DNA from: Saccharibacillus deserti
GTDB taxonomy: Bacteria; Bacillota; Bacilli; Paenibacillales; Paenibacillaceae
Direction: 5' to 3'
Assembly (NCBI RefSeq): GCF_013618475.1
Contig: NZ_JABJVN010000005.1
Location: 251,203 to 315,202 of the forward strand
DNA length: 64,000 bases
Of the stretch, positions 9,444-18,856 are shown piece by piece. Numbering within the stretch: the first letter of the stretch is position 1; each line of letters opens with the position of its first letter. The notes beneath the pieces were generated by a model. It saw only the letters and a program-made list of their open reading frames with translations. It made no database searches and was not told where the DNA came from. A program made the position numbers and the translations under genes.

Positions 9444-10394
9444 TCAATCCGCCAGCAGCGAGAGGGCCGTAAATTGGTCGGTTACGAGGATATTGGCATA
9501 TCGCCCCGCAAGTGCGGCGCGGATCGCCCGGATCTTGCGCGGACCGCCCGCGACCAGGATCGATTTTTCTTTGCGGCGCAGTTCGGGCAGGTCGATTCCC
9601 ACGGTTCGGGCATTGATCTCTTCGCTGCATATCTGGCCCCGATCGTCGAAGAAACGGGAGCAGATATCGCCGGCCCCCGATGCCCGGAGCATTTGGCGCT
9701 GCCGGTCGTCGAAGTAGCCCAGGCGAAACAGCAGGGCATCTTCTTCGACCGTGCCAACCGTAAAGACGGCGACATTGGCCTGGCGTCCCAATTCGATGAT
9801 CCGCTGGATATGCCGGTCTTCCTCGACCATTTCCTTAAGTTCCACGCTGTCAAAAATAACGGGCAGCGGCAGATAGCGGGCGACGGTACTGAACGCTTCC
9901 GCAAACAAGTTGGCCGTCTCCGCCGCATAGGTAGGCACCTGGGAATGGCTGACGCCGCCTTTGAGCTGGACAATTTCCACGCCTTTGACGGCTTTGTGCC
10001 GCAGACCGAGTGCGAGTGCATACATGGTGGTACCCCAGGTGATCCCGATGATGTCGCCGTCCTGCACCGTCTCGTCCAGATATTCCGCCGCTGCGGCGGC
10101 GACGCGCCCGCGGATTTCGCGGTACTCGTTCTCGGGCGAGTAGCAGACGCGTACACCTTGCAGGCCGTACCGGCGTGCGACTTCGGCGCCCAGGGCATCC
10201 AGATCTTCGAGCGGGTCCGAGATACTGATCCGGACGAATCCGTTTTCTTTGGCATGTTGAAGAAGCCGCGATACCGTGGGACGGGAGACGCCCAGTCGAG
10301 TCGCGATTTCCTGCTGGCTGTAGTCGGACAGATAATAGAGGCGGGCCGCTTCAATACTGAGCCGCTGTCTGTCCAGATCGATTTTATCCGTCAT
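9444..10394 (-). CDS. deoR: DeoR transcriptional regulator of the SorC family
   Basis: 316 residues. The N-terminal HTH (YYLSDYSQQEIATRLGVSRPTVSRLLQHAKENGFVRI split over residues 20-56) is followed by a sugar-phosphate isomerase-like effector domain (PF04198 type) with GITWGTTMYALA, EIVQLKGGVS, FTVGTVEEDALLFRLGYF and GICS-like GDICSRFFDDRG segments. This is the arrangement of B. subtilis DeoR, which represses the nucleoside operon until it binds deoxyribose-5-phosphate. The ATG at 10394 follows GAGGGGACGATC. It lies upstream of the deo genes on the same strand, and a matching operator stands before deoC. TATAAT near 10425 may be its own -10. Confidence 0.9.
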   Translation of the reverse strand: MTDKIDLDRQRLSIEAARLYYLSDYSQQEIATRLGVSRPTVSRLLQHAKENGFVRISISDPLEDLDALGAEVARRYGLQGVRVCYSPENEYREIRGRVAAAAAEYLDETVQDGDIIGITWGTTMYALALGLRHKAVKGVEIVQLKGGVSHSQVPTYAAETANLFAEAFSTVARYLPLPVIFDSVELKEMVEEDRHIQRIIELGRQANVAVFTVGTVEEDALLFRLGYFDDRQRQMLRASGAGDICSRFFDDRGQICSEEINARTVGIDLPELRRKEKSILVAGGPRKIRAIRAALAGRYANILVTDQFTALSLLAD

Positions 10395-10611
10395 GATCGT
10401 CCCCTCGGTTTTTTTAAACTCATTATACGTGTCCGCTTTCCGCTTTGCACGGAAGAAAGGAAGTCACCTAAAAGTAGGGATCGAAAAAATGGGTCTAAAG
10501 GATTAAATGATACTTTTTTCTTAAAACTATTTGATTTCACGGAGAATGTTCCGATATTCTTTAGGTGAGATTTTTTGGTATCATAGGAACGAAGAACGAA
10601 TTTGAAGTGTC

Positions 10612-11370
10612 TTGCGCCGCATATTTGGGCGAACGGGAAGGGGCCGAATCCTTATCGAAGTGTATGCTGCCGCTCTTCGAACACTGCCGGACCCAGCGGA
10701 ATGGAACCGCTGGTTTCCCGCTTTTTTTTCGGAAGAACGGGCAAGAATTTTGCGTTTTGCACGCGAAGAAGACCGGTTCTCCAGAGCCGTGTCCCACATG
10801 CTCCTCTCCGCTTTGCTCGGCGAACGGCTGCAGCTTCGTTATGAAGAACTGATTTTTCGCCGGAGCGGATACGGGAAGCCTTATCTGGATCTGCCGGGGA
10901 CGCCCGCTTTCAATCTGTCCCACTCGGGCAGAATGGTCGTATGCGCCGTGGCACACACCGAGGTCGGCATCGATGTGGAGCGGATCGAGCCGCTGGACCG
11001 GGCTACCCTTCGAACGATGCTGGGAGCGGAAGCGGCCGGGCGGACAGCGCGGATGACGGAAGCCGAAACGACCGATTTTTTCTACGGGCGCTGGACGCTG
11101 CTGGAGAGCTGGCTCAAAGCCGAAGGGACCGGATTGAACAACAAGCATACGCTCGAGACGTTCGCTCCGCGGTTCGACGGGGAAAGTTTGGTCATGGATC
11201 CCGAGAAACCGGAAGGAACATCGTGGGCGCTTGGCACACTGGCGCTTGATTCGCCGTTTCCCGAACGTTATGCGCTGGCCGTATGCCGGAAGCCCCAAGA
11301 AAGCCTGCCCGGTCACGTGCAGTTCATTGAAGTGCCCGAGCTGATCGCGAGATTCCGCGCGCTGCTCTAA
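10612..11370 (+). CDS. Sfp-type 4'-phosphopantetheinyl transferase
   Basis: 252 residues if translated from the TTG at 10612. It transfers phosphopantetheine from CoA to carrier-domain serines. Family marks: FNLSHSG, GIDVERI (residues 119-125, Mg-binding Asp121 and Glu123) and W161TLLESWLK169 with Glu165 and Lys169. Homology to Sfp begins at IEVYAAAL (from 10654). The true start is unclear: the TTG has no good ribosome site, GTG at 10660 is 16 bases from AAGGGG (10638-10643), and AUC at 10654 is at the ideal 10 bases. It lies 73 bases before the NRPS gene and surely activates its two T domains; PPTase plus this NRPS is the ausB-ausA pairing. Confidence 0.92.
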   Translation: MRRIFGRTGRGRILIEVYAAALRTLPDPAEWNRWFPAFFSEERARILRFAREEDRFSRAVSHMLLSALLGERLQLRYEELIFRRSGYGKPYLDLPGTPAFNLSHSGRMVVCAVAHTEVGIDVERIEPLDRATLRTMLGAEAAGRTARMTEAETTDFFYGRWTLLESWLKAEGTGLNNKHTLETFAPRFDGESLVMDPEKPEGTSWALGTLALDSPFPERYALAVCRKPQESLPGHVQFIEVPELIARFRALL

Positions 11371-11443
11371 CTTAAGACTGCGCAGGAACCTGTTTTGCCA
11401 AAATCCAGATGATATAAGAAGCGGAAGGGGAAAAAAGAGAGCG

Positions 11444-14400
11444 ATGAAGGCAGAGTTGAAGCGAATTTCGGATATCGAAACGTATTGGTTGAAGCAGTTG
11501 GAGGCCGTGGAAGAAAAGACGCTGCTGACAGGAGAGACACCGCCCGCCGCGGCGGGAATCGGGGTCGTCGAACGCGAGTTTCTGGCGGTCGACCCCCTGT
11601 TTCGCCAAGGAGACGCGTGTGCGGCCTGGTCGGTTCTGCTGCAGCGCTATTTGCGCGCCGAAGAATTGGCTTTCGCGGTTCAACGTTCTTCCCGGGAAGG
11701 GATGACTCCGCTGCTGTTTCGAGGCGGCCGGGAAGATACCTTCCGCATGCGTACGGAAACGGCGGCCGCCCTTCTGCGCGAATCGAACGAGTTTGCCCAG
11801 GAAGCTGCGGTCTTTGCGAACTGGTATGCTTCGGGTCTTGCCGAGCGCCCTTATAACACGGGGATCGGATTCGGCCCGGACGTCCAGGCCGTCCAAGCGC
11901 TTGAATCTGCCGGCTGCGATCTGTTTATCGTTTTCACAGGTACGGACCGTCTGCGCGTCCGTGCGGCATTCCGCGAAGACGTCTTCAGTGAAAGCTTCGT
12001 CCGAGAGATGCTGATTCACCTTCACGGACTCGTCGTGCGTATGGAGCAGTCTCCGGATGCCCGGATCGGCGAAAGCGATTTGCTCGGCGAGCAGGAGCGG
12101 CAGATCCTGCTGAATCTGTGGAGCGGGGCGGCGGGAGAATTCGAAGTATCCGGTCCGATCCACCGGATGATCTCCAAGCAGGCGGCTTTGTTCCCGTCCC
12201 GCGAAGCCGTCGTCTGCGAAGACGGCTCGCTCAGTTACGGAGAATTGGAGAGCCGCTCGAATGCCCTCGCGGCCGAACTGCGCCGGTCGGGACTCGGGGA
12301 CGGAGGTCTCGCGGGCATCATGGCCCGTCCGTCGATCGAAATGATCGTATCCGTGCTGGCCGTGCTGAAGACCGGAGCGGCGTATCTGCCGATCGATCCC
12401 GAGTATCCGGCGGAGCGGATCCGGTTCATGCTCGAAGACAGCGGGGCGGGGCTGCTGCTGTTGACTCCGCGGCTTCGGGCGCCGGAAGACTACGCCGGTC
12501 TTACGCTGCATGTCGACAACGCCCGGGAATGGGAAGCGGCGGAAGCCGATCTGAACTCCGGTTCCGCCGACGCGCCCGCTTACGTCATCTATACTTCGGG
12601 CTCGACCGGCACACCCAAAGGGGTAGTGGTCGAACATCGTTCGCTGATCAATCTGGCACAGTGGCATATCGATCATTTCCGCATTACGCCGGAAGACCGG
12701 ACCGTCAAATATGCCGGATTCGGGTTCGACGCTTCGGTATGGGAGATTTTCCCTTACCTGCTGCAGGGAGCGTCCATCCATATGATTCCGGAAGACCTCA
12801 GACTCGACCCTGCCGGTCTCAACGATCATTTCAATGAAAAAGGCATCACCGTCGCGTTCCTGCCGACCCAGCTGTGCGAGCAGTTTATGGAATACGACAA
12901 CTATTCGCTGCGTGTGCTGCTGACGGGCGGCGACAAGCTCAAGACTTTCCGCCCCCGCCCCTATGAGCTGCACAACTGTTACGGCCCTACCGAGAATACG
13001 ATCGTGACCACTTCCCATCTGGTGACCGAGATGGAAGCGAATATTCCGATCGGCAAGCCGATCCGGGGCTCGCAGATTCTGATTCTCGACGATTACGGCC
13101 ATCTGCAGCCGATCGGCGTCGCCGGCGAACTGTGCGTGGCCGGAGACGGATTGGCGCGCGGGTATCTGAACCGTCCGGAATTGACGAACGAAAAATTCGT
13201 TTCCCATCCTTACCGGGAAGGCGCCCGCATGTACCGGACAGGCGATCTGGCCCGCTGGAAGCGCGACGGTACGATCGAGTTCCTCGGCAGGCTCGACCAT
13301 CAGGTCAAAATCCGCGGATTCCGGATCGAAATCGGCGAAATCGAGCAGCGGATTCTGGAATGCGAAGGCGTGAGAACCTGCATCGTCGTTCCTCTGCAGG
13401 ACGCGGCCGGCGATGCGTATCTGTGCGCCTACGTCGAGTCAGGCAGCGGCGGACCTGCCGAATGGAGCGCTTCGCTTGCGCGCACCCTGCCCGACTACAT
13501 GGTGCCGGCCCGCTTCGTCGCGATGGAGAAGCTGCCGGTCAATGCCAACGGCAAGATCGATCGCCGTGCGCTGCCGCAGCCGGAGTCTATGGAAGAGACG
13601 ATCCGGGAAATGCCGCTGGGCGAAACGGAAGAACAGCTGCACACGCTGTGGAGCGGCGTTCTCGCGCATGACCGGTTCGGCGTTCTTGACCGCTTCTTCG
13701 ATGTGGGCGGCCACTCGCTGCAGGCTGCGATTCTGCGCGCCCGGATCGAGCGCCGCTTCGGGGCGAAGCTGTCGATTCGCGAGCTGTTCGAATATACGAC
13801 CATCCGCTCCCAGGCCGAAGAAATTGCCAAGCGTACCGCGGGCGGAGCTCCCGCGCGGGAACTCTCGATCACGACCGCGCCGACAGCGCCGACCGGGCGC
13901 TACCCGGCGTATCCGGCGCAGGCCCGATTGTTCCTGATCGAACAGATGGAAGGCGCCGGCACGGCTTACAATGCGCCTGCCCTGCTGCGGATCGAAGGAC
14001 CGGTCGATGCCGGACGCCTGGAACGTTCGCTGCTTCGGATGCTGGACAGACACGAGGCGCTGCGCACTTCTTTTGAACTGTTGGGCGAGCGGATCATGCA
14101 GCGTGTACATGAAGAGGCCGGGCTGCGCCTGGCGGTGCGGCAGGGCCGCGAAGAAGAAATCCGGGAACGGATGGACGCTTTCGTTCGTCCGTTCGATCTG
14201 GGCCAAGCGCCGCTGATGCGCGCGGAGCTGGTCTCCTGCGGCGAAGAGCTGCATTTCATGATGCTTGATTTTCACCATATCGCGGTGGACGGCGTATCGA
14301 TGCATGTCTTCTTCGAAGAATGGTCGGCCTTTTACCAAAGCGATTCCGCAGAGCTCGCTCCGCCGGTGCAGTTCAAAGACTTCTCCGTCTGGTATGAACG

Positions 14401-17400
14401 CGAAGCCGCGGCTCCGATCCGCGATTCGCAGCTCGGTTACTGGCGCGGGCGTCTAAGCGGAGAGCTGCCGATGCTTCAGCTTCCGGCGGACCAACCGCGT
14501 CCCGAGAAACAAAGCTTCCGCGGAGCGACGCTGCACGGAGAGATCGGAGCGGGCCTGCAGTCGGATCTCAAACGCTTGGCCGACCGTACGGGAACGACGC
14601 TGTTTATGGTCATGCTGGCCGCCTACGGTACCCTGCTCGGCCGTTATGCCGGACAGGAAGATGTGATCGTCGGCGTGCCGGTCGCCAACCGGAGCCGCGA
14701 AGAGCTGCACGGCGTAATGGGCATGTTCGTCAACACGCTGCCGCTGCGTACGTATCCGGACAAGGCCAAGACTTTTGCGGATTATTTGGGAGAAGTCAAA
14801 GCCGAGCTGCTCGGCGCGTTCGATCATCAGGAGTATGAGCTGGGCGAGCTGGTCAACGAACTTAACGTGCCGAGAATCGCCGGCCGCAGTCCGCTGTTCG
14901 ATACGATGTTCGTGATGCAGAATACCGGAAGCCTGGCACCGGATTTTGCGGAAGCCCGTACAACCGCCGAACGGTACGCGCCGCAGATTGCCAAATACGA
15001 TCTGATGGCGGATGTAACGGAAGAAGAAGACGGGATCCGGATCGATTTCCAATACTGCACCGATCTGTTCGAAGAGCGTACGATCCGTATGATGGCGGAT
15101 CACTATATCCGGCTGCTGGAATCGGCTGCGTCGAACGAGCATACCGGACTGCATGCCATGCCGATGCTGGGCGCCGAAGAAATCCGGGATCTGGCATGGG
15201 GTCTGAACGATACTGCGTCCGCCTACGAGCGGACCCTGACTCTCCAGCAGGCGTTCGAGCGCCGCGCCGCCGAGCGGCCGGACCATCCGGCGCTGACGTT
15301 CGAAGGAACGTCGCTGACTTACGCGGAATTGAACGAACGGGCCAATCGTCTTGCGCACACGCTTATTGAAAAAGGCATTGCCGCCGATAAATTGGTGGGA
15401 CTCATGACGGACCGTTCGCTGGAGATGATCGTCGGATTGCTCGGCATTCTCAAATCGGGCGGCGCTTATGTGCCGATCGATCCGGAATATCCCGAAGAAC
15501 GTATCCTTTATATGATGGAGAACAGCGGAGCGGATCTGCTGCTCACCCAGCGTCATTTGGGCGGAAAGCTGCATTTCGCGGGGGAAAGCCTGTATCTCGA
15601 TGAAGCGGATGTCTATTCGCCGCATACGGAGAATCCTCCGGCGCGCAGCACCGCAGCCGATCTGCTGTATGTCATTTATACGTCGGGAACGACGGGCCGT
15701 CCAAAAGGCGTCATGCTGGAGCATCGCAACATGATGAACCTGCTGCATTACGAATATACAAGCACCAACATCGACTATACGGGCCGGGTCCTGCAGTTCA
15801 CGACGCTCAGTTTCGACGTCTGTTCGCAGGAAATCTGGTCGACCTTGATCGCGGGCGGAACCCTGTGCATGATCCGCAGCGAAATGCGGCGGGAAGTGGG
15901 GCAGCTGCTTGATCTGATCGGACAGCAGCAGATCGGCGTCCTGTTCATGCCGGTGTCGTTCCTGAAATTTATCCTGAGCGAAAAAGAATACGAAGACCGT
16001 TTCCCGACCTGTATCCGCCATATCGTCACGGCGGGCGAACAGCTTACGGTACCGGAAAAATTCCGCGAACATCTGCGCCGCCACCATATTTTCCTGCACA
16101 ATCATTACGGCCCTTCGGAGACGCATGTCGCAACCGCGCATACGCTTGATCCCGCGGGCGCGATTCCCGAGCTGCCTCCGATTGGCAAACCGATTGCCAA
16201 TACGCGTGTTTATCTGCTGAACGAGGCGCTTCATCTTCAACCGAGAGGCGCAGCGGGCGAAGTGTACATCTCGGGCGAATGCGTAGGCCGGGGTTATTAC
16301 AATCAGCCGGAGCTGACGGAAGAACGTTATTTGCCCGATCCGTTCGAAGCCGGCAGCCGGATGTACCGGACCGGAGACCTGGCCCGCTGGAATGAAGCCG
16401 GGGAGCTGGAGTTTCTGGGCCGGCTGGATCACCAGGTCAAGATCCGGGGCTTCCGGATCGAACTGGGCGAGATCGAGGCGGCCCTGCTGGAGCATCCGTT
16501 GGTCAAGGAAACGATCGTGCTGGCGAAAGAAGATCCTTCGGGCGTCAAGTCGCTCTGCGCCTATACCGCCTCTCCCGTCAGGGCATCGCTGCGCGAGCTG
16601 CGCGACCATCTGGCCGGGCGTCTGCCGGATTATATGATTCCTTCGCATTTCGTCCAGCTGGATGCCCTGCCGCTGACGCCAAACGGCAAGATCGACCGGA
16701 GGGCTCTGCCCGAACCGCAGCCGGGTGAAGGCTCGGCGGCCGCGACGTACGCGGCGCCGCAGTCCGACCCCGAACGGAAGATTGCGGAAGTCTGGCAGGC
16801 TGTGCTGGGTACGCAGCGGGTCGGCCTGCATGACAACTTCTTCGAGCTTGGCGGTCATTCGCTCAAAGCGGCGGTGATGGTTGCCCGTCTGCAGGAGCAG
16901 TTCGAGCTCAGTATCAACGACGTATTCGAGCATCAGACGCTGGCGGAACTGGCCGCGGTCGTCAAGCCGGCTTCGGGCCGTATCGTCGAGAAGTTGGCGG
17001 AACTGAAAGAAGCCAGCCGCAGAATCGGCGAAGATACGCTGGCCGAGTCCCGTCAAACGTATCGGAGCCGCGCCGAAGCCGATACGGCTGCCGTCGATGT
17101 GACCAAGCTCCGGCCTTACCGCGGCGTTCTGCTGACCGGAGCGACAGGATATGTCGGCGCGCATCTGCTGCACGATCTGCTGGCCCATACCGATTGGAAC
17201 GTCTATGCGATTGTGCGGGGAGACGATGATGTCCAGGCGCTGCGCCGGGTTCGGTCCAAGCTTGATTTCTACTTCGGCGAAGGCCGGCTGGCAGGTGAGG
17301 AACCGCGCCTGCACGTCTTGGCCGGAGATCTGTCCGAAGAGCGGATGGGACTTGACGAAGAGCATTACGCAAGACTCGAACGCGAAACGGATGTCATCTT

Positions 17401-18256
17401 GCATGCCGCCGCGACGGTCAAACATTACGGCAGCTACGAAGACTTCAGACGCCACAATGTGGAAGCGACGGAGCGGCTGCTGGAGTTGGCCGGCAGTGCG
17501 GAGCGGAGCAAAGATTTTCACCATGTCTCCACGCTCGGCGTAGCGACCGGCATTATTCCGCAGCATGAAGAAGCCTTTTTCGGCGAATACGATCTGGATC
17601 TTGGACAGGAATACGAGAATTATTATGCCAAGACCAAATTCGAAGCCGAACGGAAAGTGGTGGAAGCCCGGGAACGGGGATTGCGTACCAGCATCTACCG
17701 GCTCGGCAACGTCGTGTTCCATTCGGAGACGGGAAGATTCCAGCAAAATATCGGAGACAACGCTTTTTATACCCTGATGCAGTCTTTCGCGCGTCTTGGC
17801 CTGGTGCCGGAACTCGAACCCGATACGGACTTTTCCTATGTCGACGGAGTCAGCCGGGCGATCCTGCTGTTGATGCAGCCGGAAGCCCTGCAGAATGAAA
17901 TCTTCCATCTGCTTAATCCGAATCTGGAAAGCATGCACCGCATTTTGACAAAAGAAAGACTCGGCTATCAGGTAGAGACTCTTGAATTTGCAGAATTTGT
18001 CGACGCTCTGGCCGAAAAATTCTCGTCGGGCGAATCGCGGGCGGAGATCGACAAGATCATGCTGCACTACGGCTGGCTTGAAAGTGCGCAGATCCAGACC
18101 CGTTTCGAGATCGCTTCCGATCGTACCGTTTCCTATTTGATGCGGCTTGGATTCACTTGGAAAGCAATGGACGACACCTTGGTCGAACGGATGATCGGCT
18201 ATGCGAAACAGACGGGATTTTTGGATATCCAGCCTGATGGAAAACATGAATTTTAA
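11444..18256 (+). CDS. Dimodular NRPS with terminal reductase (A-T-C-A-T-R), AusA-like
   Basis: 2270 residues. Residues 1-225 look like the C-terminal half of a condensation domain (ETYWLKQL) without HHxxxDG. A1: about 230-720, A3 motif at 380-393, NGKIDRRALP at its end. T1: GGHSL with Ser758. C: about 795-1240, HHIAVDG at 944-950. A2: about 1250-1730, A3 motif at 1410-1423. T2: GGHSL with Ser1806. R: Rossmann LLTGATGYVG from 1896, catalytic Y2061-xxx-K2065. By alignment to PheA the specificity codes read DAWFLGCIVK for A1 (Leu/Val-like) and DVQFVAHVAK for A2 (Pro-like). The reductase should release a dipeptide aldehyde that cyclises. The A-T-C-A-T-R order with an adjacent PPTase equals aureusimine (pyrazinone) synthetase AusA/AusB; the amino acids differ. 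No epimerase, export or oxidase gene is adjacent. Confidence 0.92.
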   Translation: MKAELKRISDIETYWLKQLEAVEEKTLLTGETPPAAAGIGVVEREFLAVDPLFRQGDACAAWSVLLQRYLRAEELAFAVQRSSREGMTPLLFRGGREDTFRMRTETAAALLRESNEFAQEAAVFANWYASGLAERPYNTGIGFGPDVQAVQALESAGCDLFIVFTGTDRLRVRAAFREDVFSESFVREMLIHLHGLVVRMEQSPDARIGESDLLGEQERQILLNLWSGAAGEFEVSGPIHRMISKQAALFPSREAVVCEDGSLSYGELESRSNALAAELRRSGLGDGGLAGIMARPSIEMIVSVLAVLKTGAAYLPIDPEYPAERIRFMLEDSGAGLLLLTPRLRAPEDYAGLTLHVDNAREWEAAEADLNSGSADAPAYVIYTSGSTGTPKGVVVEHRSLINLAQWHIDHFRITPEDRTVKYAGFGFDASVWEIFPYLLQGASIHMIPEDLRLDPAGLNDHFNEKGITVAFLPTQLCEQFMEYDNYSLRVLLTGGDKLKTFRPRPYELHNCYGPTENTIVTTSHLVTEMEANIPIGKPIRGSQILILDDYGHLQPIGVAGELCVAGDGLARGYLNRPELTNEKFVSHPYREGARMYRTGDLARWKRDGTIEFLGRLDHQVKIRGFRIEIGEIEQRILECEGVRTCIVVPLQDAAGDAYLCAYVESGSGGPAEWSASLARTLPDYMVPARFVAMEKLPVNANGKIDRRALPQPESMEETIREMPLGETEEQLHTLWSGVLAHDRFGVLDRFFDVGGHSLQAAILRARIERRFGAKLSIRELFEYTTIRSQAEEIAKRTAGGAPARELSITTAPTAPTGRYPAYPAQARLFLIEQMEGAGTAYNAPALLRIEGPVDAGRLERSLLRMLDRHEALRTSFELLGERIMQRVHEEAGLRLAVRQGREEEIRERMDAFVRPFDLGQAPLMRAELVSCGEELHFMMLDFHHIAVDGVSMHVFFEEWSAFYQSDSAELAPPVQFKDFSVWYEREAAAPIRDSQLGYWRGRLSGELPMLQLPADQPRPEKQSFRGATLHGEIGAGLQSDLKRLADRTGTTLFMVMLAAYGTLLGRYAGQEDVIVGVPVANRSREELHGVMGMFVNTLPLRTYPDKAKTFADYLGEVKAELLGAFDHQEYELGELVNELNVPRIAGRSPLFDTMFVMQNTGSLAPDFAEARTTAERYAPQIAKYDLMADVTEEEDGIRIDFQYCTDLFEERTIRMMADHYIRLLESAASNEHTGLHAMPMLGAEEIRDLAWGLNDTASAYERTLTLQQAFERRAAERPDHPALTFEGTSLTYAELNERANRLAHTLIEKGIAADKLVGLMTDRSLEMIVGLLGILKSGGAYVPIDPEYPEERILYMMENSGADLLLTQRHLGGKLHFAGESLYLDEADVYSPHTENPPARSTAADLLYVIYTSGTTGRPKGVMLEHRNMMNLLHYEYTSTNIDYTGRVLQFTTLSFDVCSQEIWSTLIAGGTLCMIRSEMRREVGQLLDLIGQQQIGVLFMPVSFLKFILSEKEYEDRFPTCIRHIVTAGEQLTVPEKFREHLRRHHIFLHNHYGPSETHVATAHTLDPAGAIPELPPIGKPIANTRVYLLNEALHLQPRGAAGEVYISGECVGRGYYNQPELTEERYLPDPFEAGSRMYRTGDLARWNEAGELEFLGRLDHQVKIRGFRIELGEIEAALLEHPLVKETIVLAKEDPSGVKSLCAYTASPVRASLRELRDHLAGRLPDYMIPSHFVQLDALPLTPNGKIDRRALPEPQPGEGSAAATYAAPQSDPERKIAEVWQAVLGTQRVGLHDNFFELGGHSLKAAVMVARLQEQFELSINDVFEHQTLAELAAVVKPASGRIVEKLAELKEASRRIGEDTLAESRQTYRSRAEADTAAVDVTKLRPYRGVLLTGATGYVGAHLLHDLLAHTDWNVYAIVRGDDDVQALRRVRSKLDFYFGEGRLAGEEPRLHVLAGDLSEERMGLDEEHYARLERETDVILHAAATVKHYGSYEDFRRHNVEATERLLELAGSAERSKDFHHVSTLGVATGIIPQHEEAFFGEYDLDLGQEYENYYAKTKFEAERKVVEARERGLRTSIYRLGNVVFHSETGRFQQNIGDNAFYTLMQSFARLGLVPELEPDTDFSYVDGVSRAILLLMQPEALQNEIFHLLNPNLESMHRILTKERLGYQVETLEFAEFVDALAEKFSSGESRAEIDKIMLHYGWLESAQIQTRFEIASDRTVSYLMRLGFTWKAMDDTLVERMIGYAKQTGFLDIQPDGKHEF

Positions 18257-18284
18257 AGAAAATATGCAATTTTTTTCTTTGAAT

Positions 18285-18313
18285 TCGACAAAATTTTTAG
18301 TACACTGTATAAG
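18285..18313 (+). promoter_or_regulatory. Sigma-A-like promoter for the 114-residue protein
   Basis: -35 TCGACA (18285-18290), 17-base spacer, -10 TATAAG (18308-18313). It stands just after the NRPS stop and separates the small gene from the NRPS transcript. Confidence 0.6.
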
Positions 18314-18345
18314 AAGGTTTATAATTGAATCGAGGGGGAGTTTCC

Positions 18346-18690
18346 ATGTTTAAAATCGAGTATTTCCCAGCCGAGAATCGTGTTGTATGTACGGTAGAAA
18401 GCATTACGATGGACGAAGTGGAAGCATACCGCAAAGAGTACACCGCGATCATGACAAAAGTTAAACCGGGCTTTACCGGCCTGACCGATCTCAGCAAAGG
18501 CAAACTGTTCACGCAGGAAGTGGCGGTAGCTCTGGCTCCTACGGGAGAAGAGTCTATGGCAAAAGGGCTGACCAAGTGGGCGTACTATACCGGCTCTGCC
18601 GTATCGAAAATGCAAATGAAGCGCATGTTCGGCGATATCGTCGTTTCGTTCGAAAAACTCGAAGATGCGGAAGCTTACCTGAACAGCTGA
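18346..18690 (+). CDS. Hypothetical protein, possibly STAS/SpoIIAA-like fold
   Basis: 114 residues from the ATG at 18346, preceded by GAGGGGGAG; the frame also runs upstream to 18325. No signal peptide or membrane segment. The alternating pattern FKIEYFPAENRVVCTVE, GFTGLTDLSKGKLF, KWAYYTGSAVSKMQMKRMFG and VVSFEKLEDAEAYL suggests an alpha/beta domain like the SpoIIAA-like/STAS group, in which a short strand-turn precedes a regulatory helix. I do not recognise a named family. It has its own promoter (18285-18313) and terminator (18757-18778), so it is monocistronic despite lying next to the NRPS. A role in the peptide pathway is not supported. Confidence 0.7.
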   Translation: MFKIEYFPAENRVVCTVESITMDEVEAYRKEYTAIMTKVKPGFTGLTDLSKGKLFTQEVAVALAPTGEESMAKGLTKWAYYTGSAVSKMQMKRMFGDIVVSFEKLEDAEAYLNS

Positions 18691-18756
18691 TCGGAACCGG
18701 CAGCCGCGTACGGACGTATGGCGTACGCGGCGCTGCTGTTCCGATACATAAAGCGG

Positions 18757-18778
18757 GCCCGGCATGCCGGGCTTTTTT
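18757..18778 (+). terminator. Rho-independent terminator
   Basis: GCCCGGCATGCCGGGC palindrome (18757-18772) followed by six T. Confidence 0.9.
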
Positions 18779-18856
18779 GGCGGACGTTCTTGGGAGTGGA
18801 CGTTCGAAGCGGGACGGATCGTCGTGCCGACTTTCAAACAACGGGTGGGAGAATCC

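Noticed and set aside
10540-10560. TCCGATAT before the PPTase gene as a sigma-D promoter for the NRPS operon
   Set aside because: The -10 fits well, but at the right distance only TTGA is found instead of TAAA. Too weak to call.
14453-18247. A 1264-codon open frame antisense to the NRPS gene
   Set aside because: It is a shadow of the high-GC NRPS coding frame: no ribosome site, low-complexity Arg/Gln/Phe-rich translation and no family resemblance. The same holds for the long antisense frames over the YesM kinase (35720-37906), sfp/NRPS start (11372-13300) and the hem genes.
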